Notes under the pieces: generated by a model
Databases searched by the model: none
Seen by the model: the letters and a program-made list of their open reading frames with translations, nothing else
Told to the model about the DNA's origin: nothing
Translations under genes and position numbers: made by a program
Part shown: piece after piece, positions 1-5,720 of the stretch
Numbering within the stretch: the stretch's first letter is position 1
Layout: every line of letters starts with the position of its first letter
Assembly: GCA_964441935.1 (NCBI GenBank)
Contig: CAYTXI010000102.1
Coordinates: 1 to 8,843 of the forward strand
Origin: JBBDMC01 sp964441935
GTDB taxonomy: Bacteria; Pseudomonadota; Alphaproteobacteria; Rhizobiales; Kaistiaceae
Length of the DNA: 8,843 bases
Direction of reading: 5' to 3'

Positions 1-1440
1 GTGACCATCCGCGACGATTTCCTCGCCGGGATCGAGGCGTTCCTCGACAACACCGGCATGTCGGCGACCCGTTTCGGCCGCGAATCGGTCGGCGATCCAC
101 GGCTGGTCTTCGATCTGCGCTCGAAGGGCAGGGCACCGAGCGCCCGGCTCATGGATCAGGTCGGCCGGTTCATGGCCGGGCACGAGTCGACCGAACCGTC
201 CGACCGGCACCGCACGGCCGATGTCCGCGACAGGCGCATCCTTCTGATCATCGGCGGCGGTATCGCCGCCTACAAGATCCTCGACCTCGTCCGCCGGCTC
301 AAGCAGCGCGGCGCCAAGGTGACCGCGGTGATGACCGACGCCGCTCAGGAGTTCGTCACTCCGCTGTCGGTCGGCGCGCTCACGGGCTCGCGCGTGTTCA
401 CGTCTTTGTTCGACCGCGCCGACGAGCACGACGTCGGTCACATCCGGCTTGCCCGCGATGCCGACATCGTCGTCGTCGCTCCGGCGACCGCCGACCTGAT
501 GGCGCGCATAGCGAGCGGCCAGGCGAACGACCTCGCCACCGCGGTCCTGCTTGCCACCCGCGCGCCGGTGTTGCTGGCACCGGCCATGAACCCGGCGATG
601 TGGGCGCACCCCGCCACCCGCCGCAACGCCGATACGCTCGTCCGCGACCGCGTGCGCTTCGTCGGGCCGAACGCCGGCGAGATGGCCGAGGCCGACGAGG
701 CCGGCGTCGGCCGCATGGCCGAACCGCCGGAGATCCTCGCCGCGATCAAGCGCGCGCTTTCGCCGGTTCCGCAAGCGCTCGCCGGTCGGCACGTGATCGT
801 CACGTCCGGCCCGACCCACGAGCCGATCGACCCCGTGCGCTACCTCGCCAACCGTTCGTCCGGCCGCCAGGGTCACGCCATCGCCGCCGCGGCGGCAGCC
901 GCCGGCGCGCGGGTAACGCTTGTCTCCGGTCCCGTGTCGATTCCCGATCCGCCAGGGGCGACCGTCGTCCATGTGGAGACGGCCCAACAGATGCTGGAGG
1001 TGGTCGAGGCCGCGCTTCCCGCCGACGTTGCCGTGATGGCGGCCGCCGTCGCCGACTGGCGTGTCGAGGTTGTGGCGGACGCCAAGATCAAGAAGCGCGC
1101 GGACAGCAAGCCGCCCGCGTTGGCGCTTGCCGAGAATCCCGACATCCTCGCCAGCGTCGGCCGCCACAAGACACTGCGCCCGGCGCTGGTGGTCGGCTTC
1201 GCGGCCGAGACCGGCGATCTCGTCAAGAACGCGCGCGCCAAGTTGCGGGCAAAGGGCGCCGACTGGATACTTGCCAACGACGTGTCTCCGGAATCGGGCG
1301 TCATGGGCGGGGAGGAGAACATGGTGCGGGTCGTCAGCGCCGACGGCGTCGAGCTCTGGCCGAGGCTCGCCAAGGCTGAAGTGGCTGAGCGGTTGGTGGC
1401 GCTGATCGCGCGGGCGCTCGGGCGCGGCAATGCCAAATGA
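1..1440 (+). CDS. coaBC: Bifunctional CoaBC: phosphopantothenoylcysteine decarboxylase / phosphopantothenate-cysteine ligase, with N-terminal extension
   Basis: Cytosolic enzyme of CoA synthesis. The CoaB half joins 4'-phosphopantothenate to cysteine using CTP; the CoaC half is an FMN flavoprotein that decarboxylates the product to 4'-phosphopantetheine. CoaC spans about residues 75-255, with GGGIAAYK near the start, catalytic His147 in HIRLA and the PAMN motif at 194-197. CoaB spans about 262-475, with SGPTHEPIDPVRYLANRSSG (269-288), AAAVADW, the KIKK lysine motif (362-365) and GFAAET. The usual ACG(D/E)xGxGRM cysteine motif of CoaC reads MAEADEAGVGRM (228-239), so that cysteine is absent. 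Residues 1-60 are extra compared with the roughly 400-residue family norm and resemble a small helical, HTH-like domain. The frame is open from base 1 (GTG), so the true start could lie upstream of the window. Internal Met58 is an alternative start but has no convincing ribosome binding site. The stop overlaps dut. Function is certain; the extent of the N-terminus is not. Confidence 0.95.
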   Translation: MTIRDDFLAGIEAFLDNTGMSATRFGRESVGDPRLVFDLRSKGRAPSARLMDQVGRFMAGHESTEPSDRHRTADVRDRRILLIIGGGIAAYKILDLVRRLKQRGAKVTAVMTDAAQEFVTPLSVGALTGSRVFTSLFDRADEHDVGHIRLARDADIVVVAPATADLMARIASGQANDLATAVLLATRAPVLLAPAMNPAMWAHPATRRNADTLVRDRVRFVGPNAGEMAEADEAGVGRMAEPPEILAAIKRALSPVPQALAGRHVIVTSGPTHEPIDPVRYLANRSSGRQGHAIAAAAAAAGARVTLVSGPVSIPDPPGATVVHVETAQQMLEVVEAALPADVAVMAAAVADWRVEVVADAKIKKRADSKPPALALAENPDILASVGRHKTLRPALVVGFAAETGDLVKNARAKLRAKGADWILANDVSPESGVMGGEENMVRVVSADGVELWPRLAKAEVAERLVALIARALGRGNAK

Positions 1441-1892
1441 CGAAGCTCGCGGTCCAAATCTCACGCCTGCCGAACGGCCACGGCTTGCCGTTGCCTGCGG
1501 CACGCTCCGAAGCGGCGGCCGGCCTCGACCTTTGTGCCGCGGTCGATCAGCCGACGATTCTGGAGCCCGGTGCCCGCGCCCTGATCCCCACCGGTTTTGC
1601 GCTCGCGCTGCCGCAAGGATACGAGGGCCAGGTGCGGCCGCGCTCTGGGCTTGCCGCCAAGCACGGTGTCACCCTTCTCAACGCACCCGGCACCGTTGAT
1701 TCCGACTATCGCGGCGAGTTGAAGGTGCTCCTTGCCAATCTCGGCGACGTGCCGTTTGCTGTCACCCGCGGTATGCGCATCGCGCAACTGGTCGTTGCAC
1801 CAGCGTCCGCCGTCGAGGTTGTCGAGGTCGCCGCGCTCGACGACACCGGCCGCGGCTCCGGCGGCTTCGGTTCGACCGGGATTTCGGACTAG
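1437..1892 (+). CDS. dut: Deoxyuridine 5'-triphosphate nucleotidohydrolase (dUTPase)
   Basis: Hydrolyses dUTP to dUMP and pyrophosphate, keeping uracil out of DNA and supplying dUMP for thymidylate synthesis; the family is a homotrimer. All five trimeric dUTPase motifs are visible in 151 residues: motif I AAAGLDLCAA (26-35), motif II RPRSGLA (67-73), motif III NAPGTVDSDYRGE (82-94) with the likely catalytic Asp88, motif IV RGMRIAQLVVAP, and motif V GRGSGGFGSTG (138-148) near the C-terminus. Length is typical. The ATG overlaps the coaBC stop as ATGA and has only a weak Shine-Dalgarno, so translation is probably coupled to coaBC. The coaBC-dut pairing is widespread in bacteria. Confidence 0.97.
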   Translation: MTKLAVQISRLPNGHGLPLPAARSEAAAGLDLCAAVDQPTILEPGARALIPTGFALALPQGYEGQVRPRSGLAAKHGVTLLNAPGTVDSDYRGELKVLLANLGDVPFAVTRGMRIAQLVVAPASAVEVVEVAALDDTGRGSGGFGSTGISD

Positions 1893-1905
1893 AATGCCCT
1901 GGGTC

Positions 1906-1912
1906 AGGGAGG
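1906..1912 (+). promoter_or_regulatory. Shine-Dalgarno site fixing the cysK start
   Basis: AGGGAGG lies 8 bases before the ATG at 1921. An in-frame ATG at 1894, just after the dut stop, has no such site and would put this sequence inside the coding region, so 1921 is preferred. Confidence 0.8.
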
Positions 1913-1920
1913 CGAGGGCG

Positions 1921-2916
1921 ATGGCCAAGACGAAGACAATGCAATCCGAGGACACGGGGCCTGCGACCACACTCGGCCGCGGCCGCATCTACGATTCCAT
2001 CACCGACACCGTCGGCGACACGCCCATCGTCCGCCTCGACCGCATCGCGGCGATGAAGGACGTACCCGCCAACCTTCTCGCCAAGCTTGAGTTCTTCAAC
2101 CCGATCGGCAGCGTCAAGGATCGCATCGGCGTGTCGATGATCGACGCGCTCGAAGCCCAGGGTCGCATCAATGCCGGCACCACGCTGATCGAACCGACCT
2201 CGGGCAACACCGGCATCGCGCTCGCCTTCGTCGCCGCGGCTCGCGGCTATCGTCTGATCCTGGTGATGCCCGACACCATGTCGATCGAGCGCCGACGGAT
2301 GTTGAAACTGCTCGGCGCCGAGCTGGTGTTGACCGAGGGCGCTAAGGGCATGCGCGGTGCCATCCAGCACGCTGACGACCTGGTCAAGGAGATTCCCGAC
2401 TCCGTTATCCCCCAGCAGTTCGTCAACCCGGCCAACCCGGAGATCCACCGCCGCACTACCGCCGAAGAGATATGGAACGACACCGGCGGTGAAATCGACG
2501 TGTTCGTTTCCGGGATTGGCACCGGCGGCACGATCACCGGCGTCGGCCAAGTGCTGAAGCCGCGCAAGCCCGACCTTCGTATCGTCGCGGTCGAGCCCAC
2601 CGACAGCCCGGTACTGTCCGGCGGCAACCCCGGCCCGCACAAGATCCAAGGGATCGGCGCCGGCTTCGTGCCGGCCGTGCTCGACACCAAGGTCTATGAC
2701 GAGGTCGTCGCCGTCGGCAACGACGAGGCCTTCGAGTACGCGCGCCTGTGCGCCCGTGTCGAGGGCATTCCGGTGGGCATTTCTTCGGGCGCCGCGCTTG
2801 CCGCCGCCATTGCAGTCGGCCAGCGGCCCGAGATGAAGAGCAAGAACATCGTGATCATCTTCCCCTCATTCGCCGAGCGCTATCTGTCGACCGCCCTGTT
2901 CGAGGGAATGGACTGA
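1921..2916 (+). CDS. cysK: Cysteine synthase A (O-acetylserine sulfhydrylase), PLP enzyme
   Basis: Makes L-cysteine from O-acetyl-L-serine and sulfide in the cytosol, using pyridoxal phosphate. The 331-residue protein shows the fold-type II PLP pattern: GDTPIVRLDRI near the N-terminus, PIGSVKDR with the PLP Schiff-base Lys66, the substrate loop TSGNTGI (93-99), the phosphate-binding glycine loop GTGGT (200-204) and GISSGAA (286-292), whose serines contact the pyridine nitrogen. PQQFVNPANPEIH and KIQGIGAGFVP fit the CysK class rather than CysM or cystathionine beta-synthase. About 20 residues precede the conserved core, slightly longer than usual. It sits 28 bases after dut, so co-transcription with coaBC-dut is likely. 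Cysteine is also the CoaB substrate, which gives a plausible but unproven metabolic link. Confidence 0.95.
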   Translation: MAKTKTMQSEDTGPATTLGRGRIYDSITDTVGDTPIVRLDRIAAMKDVPANLLAKLEFFNPIGSVKDRIGVSMIDALEAQGRINAGTTLIEPTSGNTGIALAFVAAARGYRLILVMPDTMSIERRRMLKLLGAELVLTEGAKGMRGAIQHADDLVKEIPDSVIPQQFVNPANPEIHRRTTAEEIWNDTGGEIDVFVSGIGTGGTITGVGQVLKPRKPDLRIVAVEPTDSPVLSGGNPGPHKIQGIGAGFVPAVLDTKVYDEVVAVGNDEAFEYARLCARVEGIPVGISSGAALAAAIAVGQRPEMKSKNIVIIFPSFAERYLSTALFEGMD

Positions 2917-2962
2917 CGACCAATCCGCGGGCCCGACGACCGACAAAGGGCACCCGAGCTCT

Positions 2963-2980
2963 GATCACGTTTGCGTGATC
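2963..2980. repeat. Perfect 7-bp inverted repeat (hairpin) after cysK
   Basis: GATCACG-TTTG-CGTGATC forms a perfect 7-bp stem with a 4-base loop, 47 bases after the cysK stop. No T-run follows on either strand, so it is not a standard intrinsic terminator. It could stabilise the mRNA 3' end or be a protein-binding palindrome. Confidence 0.55.
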
Positions 2981-3044
2981 CGATTGCGGAGCACCGGGCT
3001 TCGGGGGAGATTCCGCCCACGCATTTAACCGGGGAGTGAAATCC

Positions 3045-3449
3045 ATGGAAGCGGCTATTGCGGTGAGTTGGTGGGCGATCATCGTTGCTGCGGTGGTCAA
3101 GTTCCTGATCGGCTGGGGCTGGTACTCGCCGCCGGTTCTGGGCAAGCGCTGGCAGGAGCTGTCCGGTGTGACCGACATGTCCGGGCTGGCACCGGGGATC
3201 GTTTCTCAGATCGTCGGCGATCTCGTCATGGCGTATATCCTGGCGCGCTTCATCGGCCACTACGGCGCTTACGATTTAGTCAGCGGCGCCCTGATCGGCT
3301 TCATGGCCTGGCTCGGGTTCGTTGCCACGATCATGGTGGGCATGATCTTCTACGAAAAGAAGCCCGCCGAGCTCATAGCCATCAACGCCGGCTATCAGCT
3401 CGTCGGCATCGTCGTCATGGGTGCCATCCTCGGCGTCTGGGGCGTGTAG
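3045..3449 (+). CDS. DUF1761-family small integral membrane protein
   Basis: A 134-residue hydrophobic protein with four predicted membrane spans at about residues 5-27, 51-71, 79-102 and 109-133. Short loops carry KRWQELSG and YEKKPAE. The W-Y pair near the end of helix 1 (GWGWYSPPVLGKRW), followed by a later K/R-W, fits the DUF1761 family as I know it; its function is unknown. The ATG at 3045 is chosen because GGGGAG at 3031-3036 lies 8 bases upstream; the GTG at 3036 overlaps that site. The 128-base gap and hairpin after cysK suggest it may not simply belong to the cysK transcript. It is probably an inner-membrane protein. The fold assignment is good; no role can be inferred from the neighbours. 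Confidence 0.8.
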   Translation: MEAAIAVSWWAIIVAAVVKFLIGWGWYSPPVLGKRWQELSGVTDMSGLAPGIVSQIVGDLVMAYILARFIGHYGAYDLVSGALIGFMAWLGFVATIMVGMIFYEKKPAELIAINAGYQLVGIVVMGAILGVWGV

Positions 3450-3498
3450 CCGAACCCCCAACGCGTTCGCGGTTCTCGTCAAAGGCGGCGGCGGGGGC

Positions 3499-3504
3499 TA
3501 GTGT
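3499..3504 (+). promoter_or_regulatory. Candidate -10 element (TAGTGT) for a leaderless moeB-like mRNA
   Basis: GGCTAGTGT ends 7 bases before the ATG at 3512, and no Shine-Dalgarno lies between. This is the spacing expected if transcription starts at, or within a base or two of, the start codon. No clear -35 hexamer is visible. A similar GCTAG-type element precedes the gene at 5001. Inferred from spacing and similarity only. Confidence 0.35.
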
Positions 3505-3511
3505 CACCGCC

Positions 3512-4294
3512 ATGGCTTTCTCCGACGACGAAATCGAGCGCTACGCGCGCCATATCGTGCTCGCCGACGTCGGCGGTCCCGGACAGCAGAAGCTGAAGCG
3601 TGCCCGCGTCCTCGTTGTTGGTGCCGGCGGCCTCGGTTCGCCGGTGATCCAGTACCTCGCCGCCGCCGGTGTCGGCACGCTCGGCATTGTCGACGACGAG
3701 CCCGTGGCCGTCTCGAACCTGCAGCGGCAGGTTATTCACGATACCCCCGGCGTCGGCAGCCTCAAGGTCGACAGTGCGAAGGGCCTCGTCGCCCGGCTCA
3801 ATCCGAACGTGGCCGTCGAGACCCATCCGTTCCGGCTCGTCGCCGACAACGCCGCGGTGCTGATCGACGCCTACGACGTCGTCGCCGACGGCTCCGACAA
3901 CTTCGCCACCCGCTACACCGTCTCCGACGCCTGCTTCTTCGCCGAGAAGCCGCTTGTGACCGCTGCGGTCGGCCAGTTCGATGGCTCGCTGACCACGCTG
4001 AAGCCTCACGAGCGCGGTGCCGACGGCACCCCGAATCCGACCTACCGCTGCCTTTTTCCGGAGCCCCCGCCGGACGGGCTTTTGCCGACCTGCGCCGAGG
4101 CCGGGATTTTGGGCGCGTTGACCGGCGTCATCGGTTCCCTGCAGGCACTTGAGATCATCAAGGAAATTGTGGGCATCGGCAGCGGTCTGGTCGGCCGGCT
4201 CTTGCTCTACGACGCCCGGGACGTGCGCTTCGAGACTATCGACTACCGCTGGGACCCGGCCAACCCGCTGAACGGGCGGGCCGCCGCCGAGTGA
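3512..4294 (+). CDS. moeB: HesA/MoeB/ThiF-family adenylyltransferase (E1-like), probably activating MoaD or ThiS
   Basis: E1-like enzyme that uses ATP to adenylate the C-terminal Gly-Gly of a small sulfur-carrier protein (MoaD for molybdopterin, ThiS for thiamine). The 260-residue protein shows a Rossmann nucleotide site VVGAGGLGSP (35-44), the ATP-contacting NLQRQ (69-73, Arg72), DGSDNFATRY with the Mg-binding Asp129, and TCAEAG with Cys194 where MoeB has its conserved cysteine. The zinc site of E. coli MoeB (two CxxC pairs) is missing: the first pair reads TYRC (177-180) and the C-terminal pair is absent. Such zinc-less forms seem common in alphaproteobacteria, from memory. The start gives the family N-terminus FSDDEIERYARHIVL but has no Shine-Dalgarno. 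MoeB versus ThiF cannot be settled because no moaD, thiS or thiG lies nearby. Confidence 0.85.
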   Translation: MAFSDDEIERYARHIVLADVGGPGQQKLKRARVLVVGAGGLGSPVIQYLAAAGVGTLGIVDDEPVAVSNLQRQVIHDTPGVGSLKVDSAKGLVARLNPNVAVETHPFRLVADNAAVLIDAYDVVADGSDNFATRYTVSDACFFAEKPLVTAAVGQFDGSLTTLKPHERGADGTPNPTYRCLFPEPPPDGLLPTCAEAGILGALTGVIGSLQALEIIKEIVGIGSGLVGRLLLYDARDVRFETIDYRWDPANPLNGRAAAE

Positions 4295-4401
4295 CGCCTC
4301 GGGCTACGAACCCGGCGGGTCGCGAAGCGCCATTGAGGGCTCCTTAACCGGCTGCATGCATTTTTCGCCGCTGGGTCTCGGGTCGCTCAGCGGGTGGAAG
4401 A

Positions 4402-4962
4402 ATGCCTCGTGATGTATCGAAATCCCTGACCGCGGCGGCACGCGGGTTCGTTGCCGCCGCCGTGATGCTTGTCACAACGGCGGTGGCGCCACCTACTATC
4501 GCGGGTCCTGTTGTCCCGGGCGTCGCCACCGGCAAGAGCGGCCTTCCGGTGCCCCGTTTCGTCAGCCTCAAGGCGAGCCGCGCCAACGTGCGCATCGGAC
4601 CCGGCGAGGACTACAATGTCTCCTGGGTCTTCACCCGTGCCGGCCTCCCCGTCGAGGTGATCCAGGAGTTCGACACTTGGCGCAGGGTGCGCGATTCCGA
4701 CGGCTCGGTGGGCTGGATTTTCCACAGCCTCCTGTCCGGCAAGCGCACCGCCGTCGTCGCCCCGTGGGCGGACGGCGAACCGCGCCCATTGCACGCCCGC
4801 GCCACCCCGGATTCGGCGATCACCGCTTATCTCGAGCCGGGCGTCATGGCATCGATCAGGCACTGCGCCGACGGTTGGTGTCGGCTTTCTGGCGACGGGT
4901 TCGACGGCTGGATCGCGCAGGAACAGCTGTGGGGCGTCTATCCCGGCGAGGAAATCGACTAG
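4402..4962 (+). CDS. Secreted protein with two bacterial SH3-like domains
   Basis: A 186-residue protein with a Sec-type signal peptide: basic n-region with Arg3, Lys7 and Arg14, hydrophobic core at about 15-29, possible cleavage after TIA (32-34). The mature part holds two SH3-like repeats. The first (about 52-112) has SRANVRIGPGEDY, matching the usual xNVRxGPG signature, and ends in GWIFHSLLSG. The second (about 125-180) lacks that signature, has ARATPDSAI in its place, and ends in DGWIAQEQLWGVYPGEE. Cys155 and Cys160 (CADGWC) could form a disulfide. The pattern fits the SH3-like COG3807-type family common in alphaproteobacteria. Such domains often bind peptidoglycan or other envelope partners; no enzymatic domain is present. 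The ATG at 4402 follows GGTGGAAG with short spacing. Envelope location is likely; the exact role is unknown. Confidence 0.85.
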   Translation: MPRDVSKSLTAAARGFVAAAVMLVTTAVAPPTIAGPVVPGVATGKSGLPVPRFVSLKASRANVRIGPGEDYNVSWVFTRAGLPVEVIQEFDTWRRVRDSDGSVGWIFHSLLSGKRTAVVAPWADGEPRPLHARATPDSAITAYLEPGVMASIRHCADGWCRLSGDGFDGWIAQEQLWGVYPGEEID

Positions 4963-4983
4963 CGCCGGTCCGCGGGGCTTTGC

Positions 4984-4989
4984 TAGCCT
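4984..4989 (+). promoter_or_regulatory. Candidate -10 element (TAGCCT) for the 96-residue gene
   Basis: TTGCTAGCCT lies 11 bases before the ATG at 5001, with no Shine-Dalgarno in between, so any leader would be about 0-6 bases. It shares GCTAGnnT with the element at 3499. The -35 region is not convincing. Confidence 0.3.
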
Positions 4990-5000
4990 CGCCCACGGCC

Positions 5001-5291
5001 ATGATCTACTGCGTCGGTCTTCGCCTCAAGTACGACAAGGCATTCGCGGCCGGGCCGGTCATCAAGCGCGGTCGCGGGGTCGACAGCGACGGCCGGTCCT
5101 ATCCGGGCGGCTGGGTCTGGCAGAGCGCCGACGACGCCCGACGGTTCATCGACGCGAAAGGTCTCTTCGCTACCCATGAGGTGTACGGCGTCATCGCCGA
5201 CTGGGAGCGCGATGCCGAATGGGCTGATGGCGAGGGTGGCGGGCGGCTGATCCGCGACGCCGAGGTCGTGCGCCTGCCTTACCGGACCTAG
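5001..5291 (+). CDS. Uncharacterised 96-residue protein
   Basis: I do not recognise a named family. The protein is small, soluble-looking and rich in charged residues and tryptophan. Notable segments are MIYCVGLRLKYDKAF at the N-terminus, YPGGWVWQSADDARRFID (34-51), THEVYGVIADWERDAEW (58-74) and VVRLPYRT at the end. It has no signal peptide, membrane span or cysteine pair. G+C-rich third positions and an ordered alternation of hydrophobic and polar segments support real coding. It begins 38 bases after the SH3-protein gene and ends in a terminator hairpin, so it closes the left gene block. The start ATG has no Shine-Dalgarno; a downstream alternative would remove the hydrophobic first strand. 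I recall similar short orphan proteins in alphaproteobacteria, but this was not checked. Confidence 0.7.
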   Translation: MIYCVGLRLKYDKAFAAGPVIKRGRGVDSDGRSYPGGWVWQSADDARRFIDAKGLFATHEVYGVIADWERDAEWADGEGGGRLIRDAEVVRLPYRT

Positions 5292-5322
5292 CCGGTCGCC
5301 GCGACGGCGACTGGTAAATTTT
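5291..5322 (+). terminator. Rho-independent terminator of the left gene block
   Basis: GCCGGTCGCC (5291-5300) pairs over ten positions, two of them G-U in RNA, with GGCGACTGGT (5306-5315) across a 5-base loop. AAATTTT follows. The stem starts on the last base of the stop codon of the 96-residue gene. Confidence 0.65.
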
Positions 5323-5692
5323 GCTCTCGGCTGCGCAGCTCGAAAAAGCGAGGACGCAATGTGGTCGTCACTGCCCCAGCCCACAGCCAAAAACGGCGGC
5401 GCCGAGCTGATTCATGCCCGTTGGGTATCGCTGGCGTGTGTGGGTATTCAGACGGCGATCGGCCGAAAAGGACGTATGCCAAAGAAGCGCGAGTCGAGAG
5501 CGGGAACAACTGCACGACGCTGCCGGCGGCCAAGATAGCCGCGGCGCTCGCCGATGAGATCAAGACGCAATATAACGCGACAAACGCAACGCTAAGATAC
5601 ATGCCGGACCTATCAAAAGGGTCCGCCGCGTCCTTAACGAAACGTAAACTGGCGTGATTGTCAATCGGTCCGCGCGTTTTGCCGCAGTGCAC
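5323..5692. other. Orphan intergenic stretch between two facing terminators
   Basis: I support no gene here. The sequence is more A/T-rich than its neighbours: a hand count gives 32 G/C of 60 at 5581-5640, against 41 of 60 at 7861-7920 in fabB. Small elements are visible: a GCTGCGCAGC palindrome at 5330-5339, a CGGACC/GGTCCG hairpin at 5605-5625 with a 9-base loop, and a perfect TTGACA reading leftward at 5664-5659 without a good -10. Open frames exist: rightward from a GTG at 5361 (98 codons, after GCGAGGA), a shorter one from the ATG at 5359, and leftward from an ATG at 5602 (104 residues, hydrophobic N-terminus). Their codon use does not match the neighbours and none resembles a known family. 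It could be a decayed gene, a small RNA or plain spacer. Confidence 0.5.
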
Positions 5693-5709
5693 AAAAATCC
5701 CGGCTGGGA
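5693..5709 (-). terminator. Probable intrinsic terminator of irr
   Basis: Read on the - strand, TCCC-AGCC-GGGA is followed at once by five T residues, 11 bases past the irr stop. The stem is short (4 bp, plus a possible flanking G-U), so it may be weak, but its position is right for irr. Confidence 0.5.
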
Positions 5710-5720
5710 CAAATCGATCG

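Noticed and set aside
600..1379. Long Arg/Pro-rich open frames overlapping coaBC, cysK, the moeB-like gene and fabB on both strands, for example 600-1379 (+), 1762-2649 (-) and 7340-8077 (-).
   Set aside because: They are by-products of high G+C codon use in genes with clear family matches.
1894..1920. Earlier in-frame ATG for cysK.
   Set aside because: It would translate the strong AGGGAGG site, which sits at ideal distance from the ATG at 1921.
4297..4320. Possible terminator after the moeB-like gene (CGGG/CCCG around CTACGAA).
   Set aside because: The stem is only about 4-5 bp and no T-run follows.
5288..5602. Leftward 104-residue frame with a hydrophobic N-terminus downstream of a TTGACA.
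   Set aside because: It reads through both arms of the terminator at 5291-5315 and has no good -10 or ribosome binding site. The hydrophobic stretch can arise by chance.
5361..5657. Rightward 98-codon frame from a GTG after GCGAGGA.
   Set aside because: In a hand count only 17 of the first 30 codons end in G or C, far below its neighbours, and the product resembles no family I know. Kept only as a note on the orphan region.
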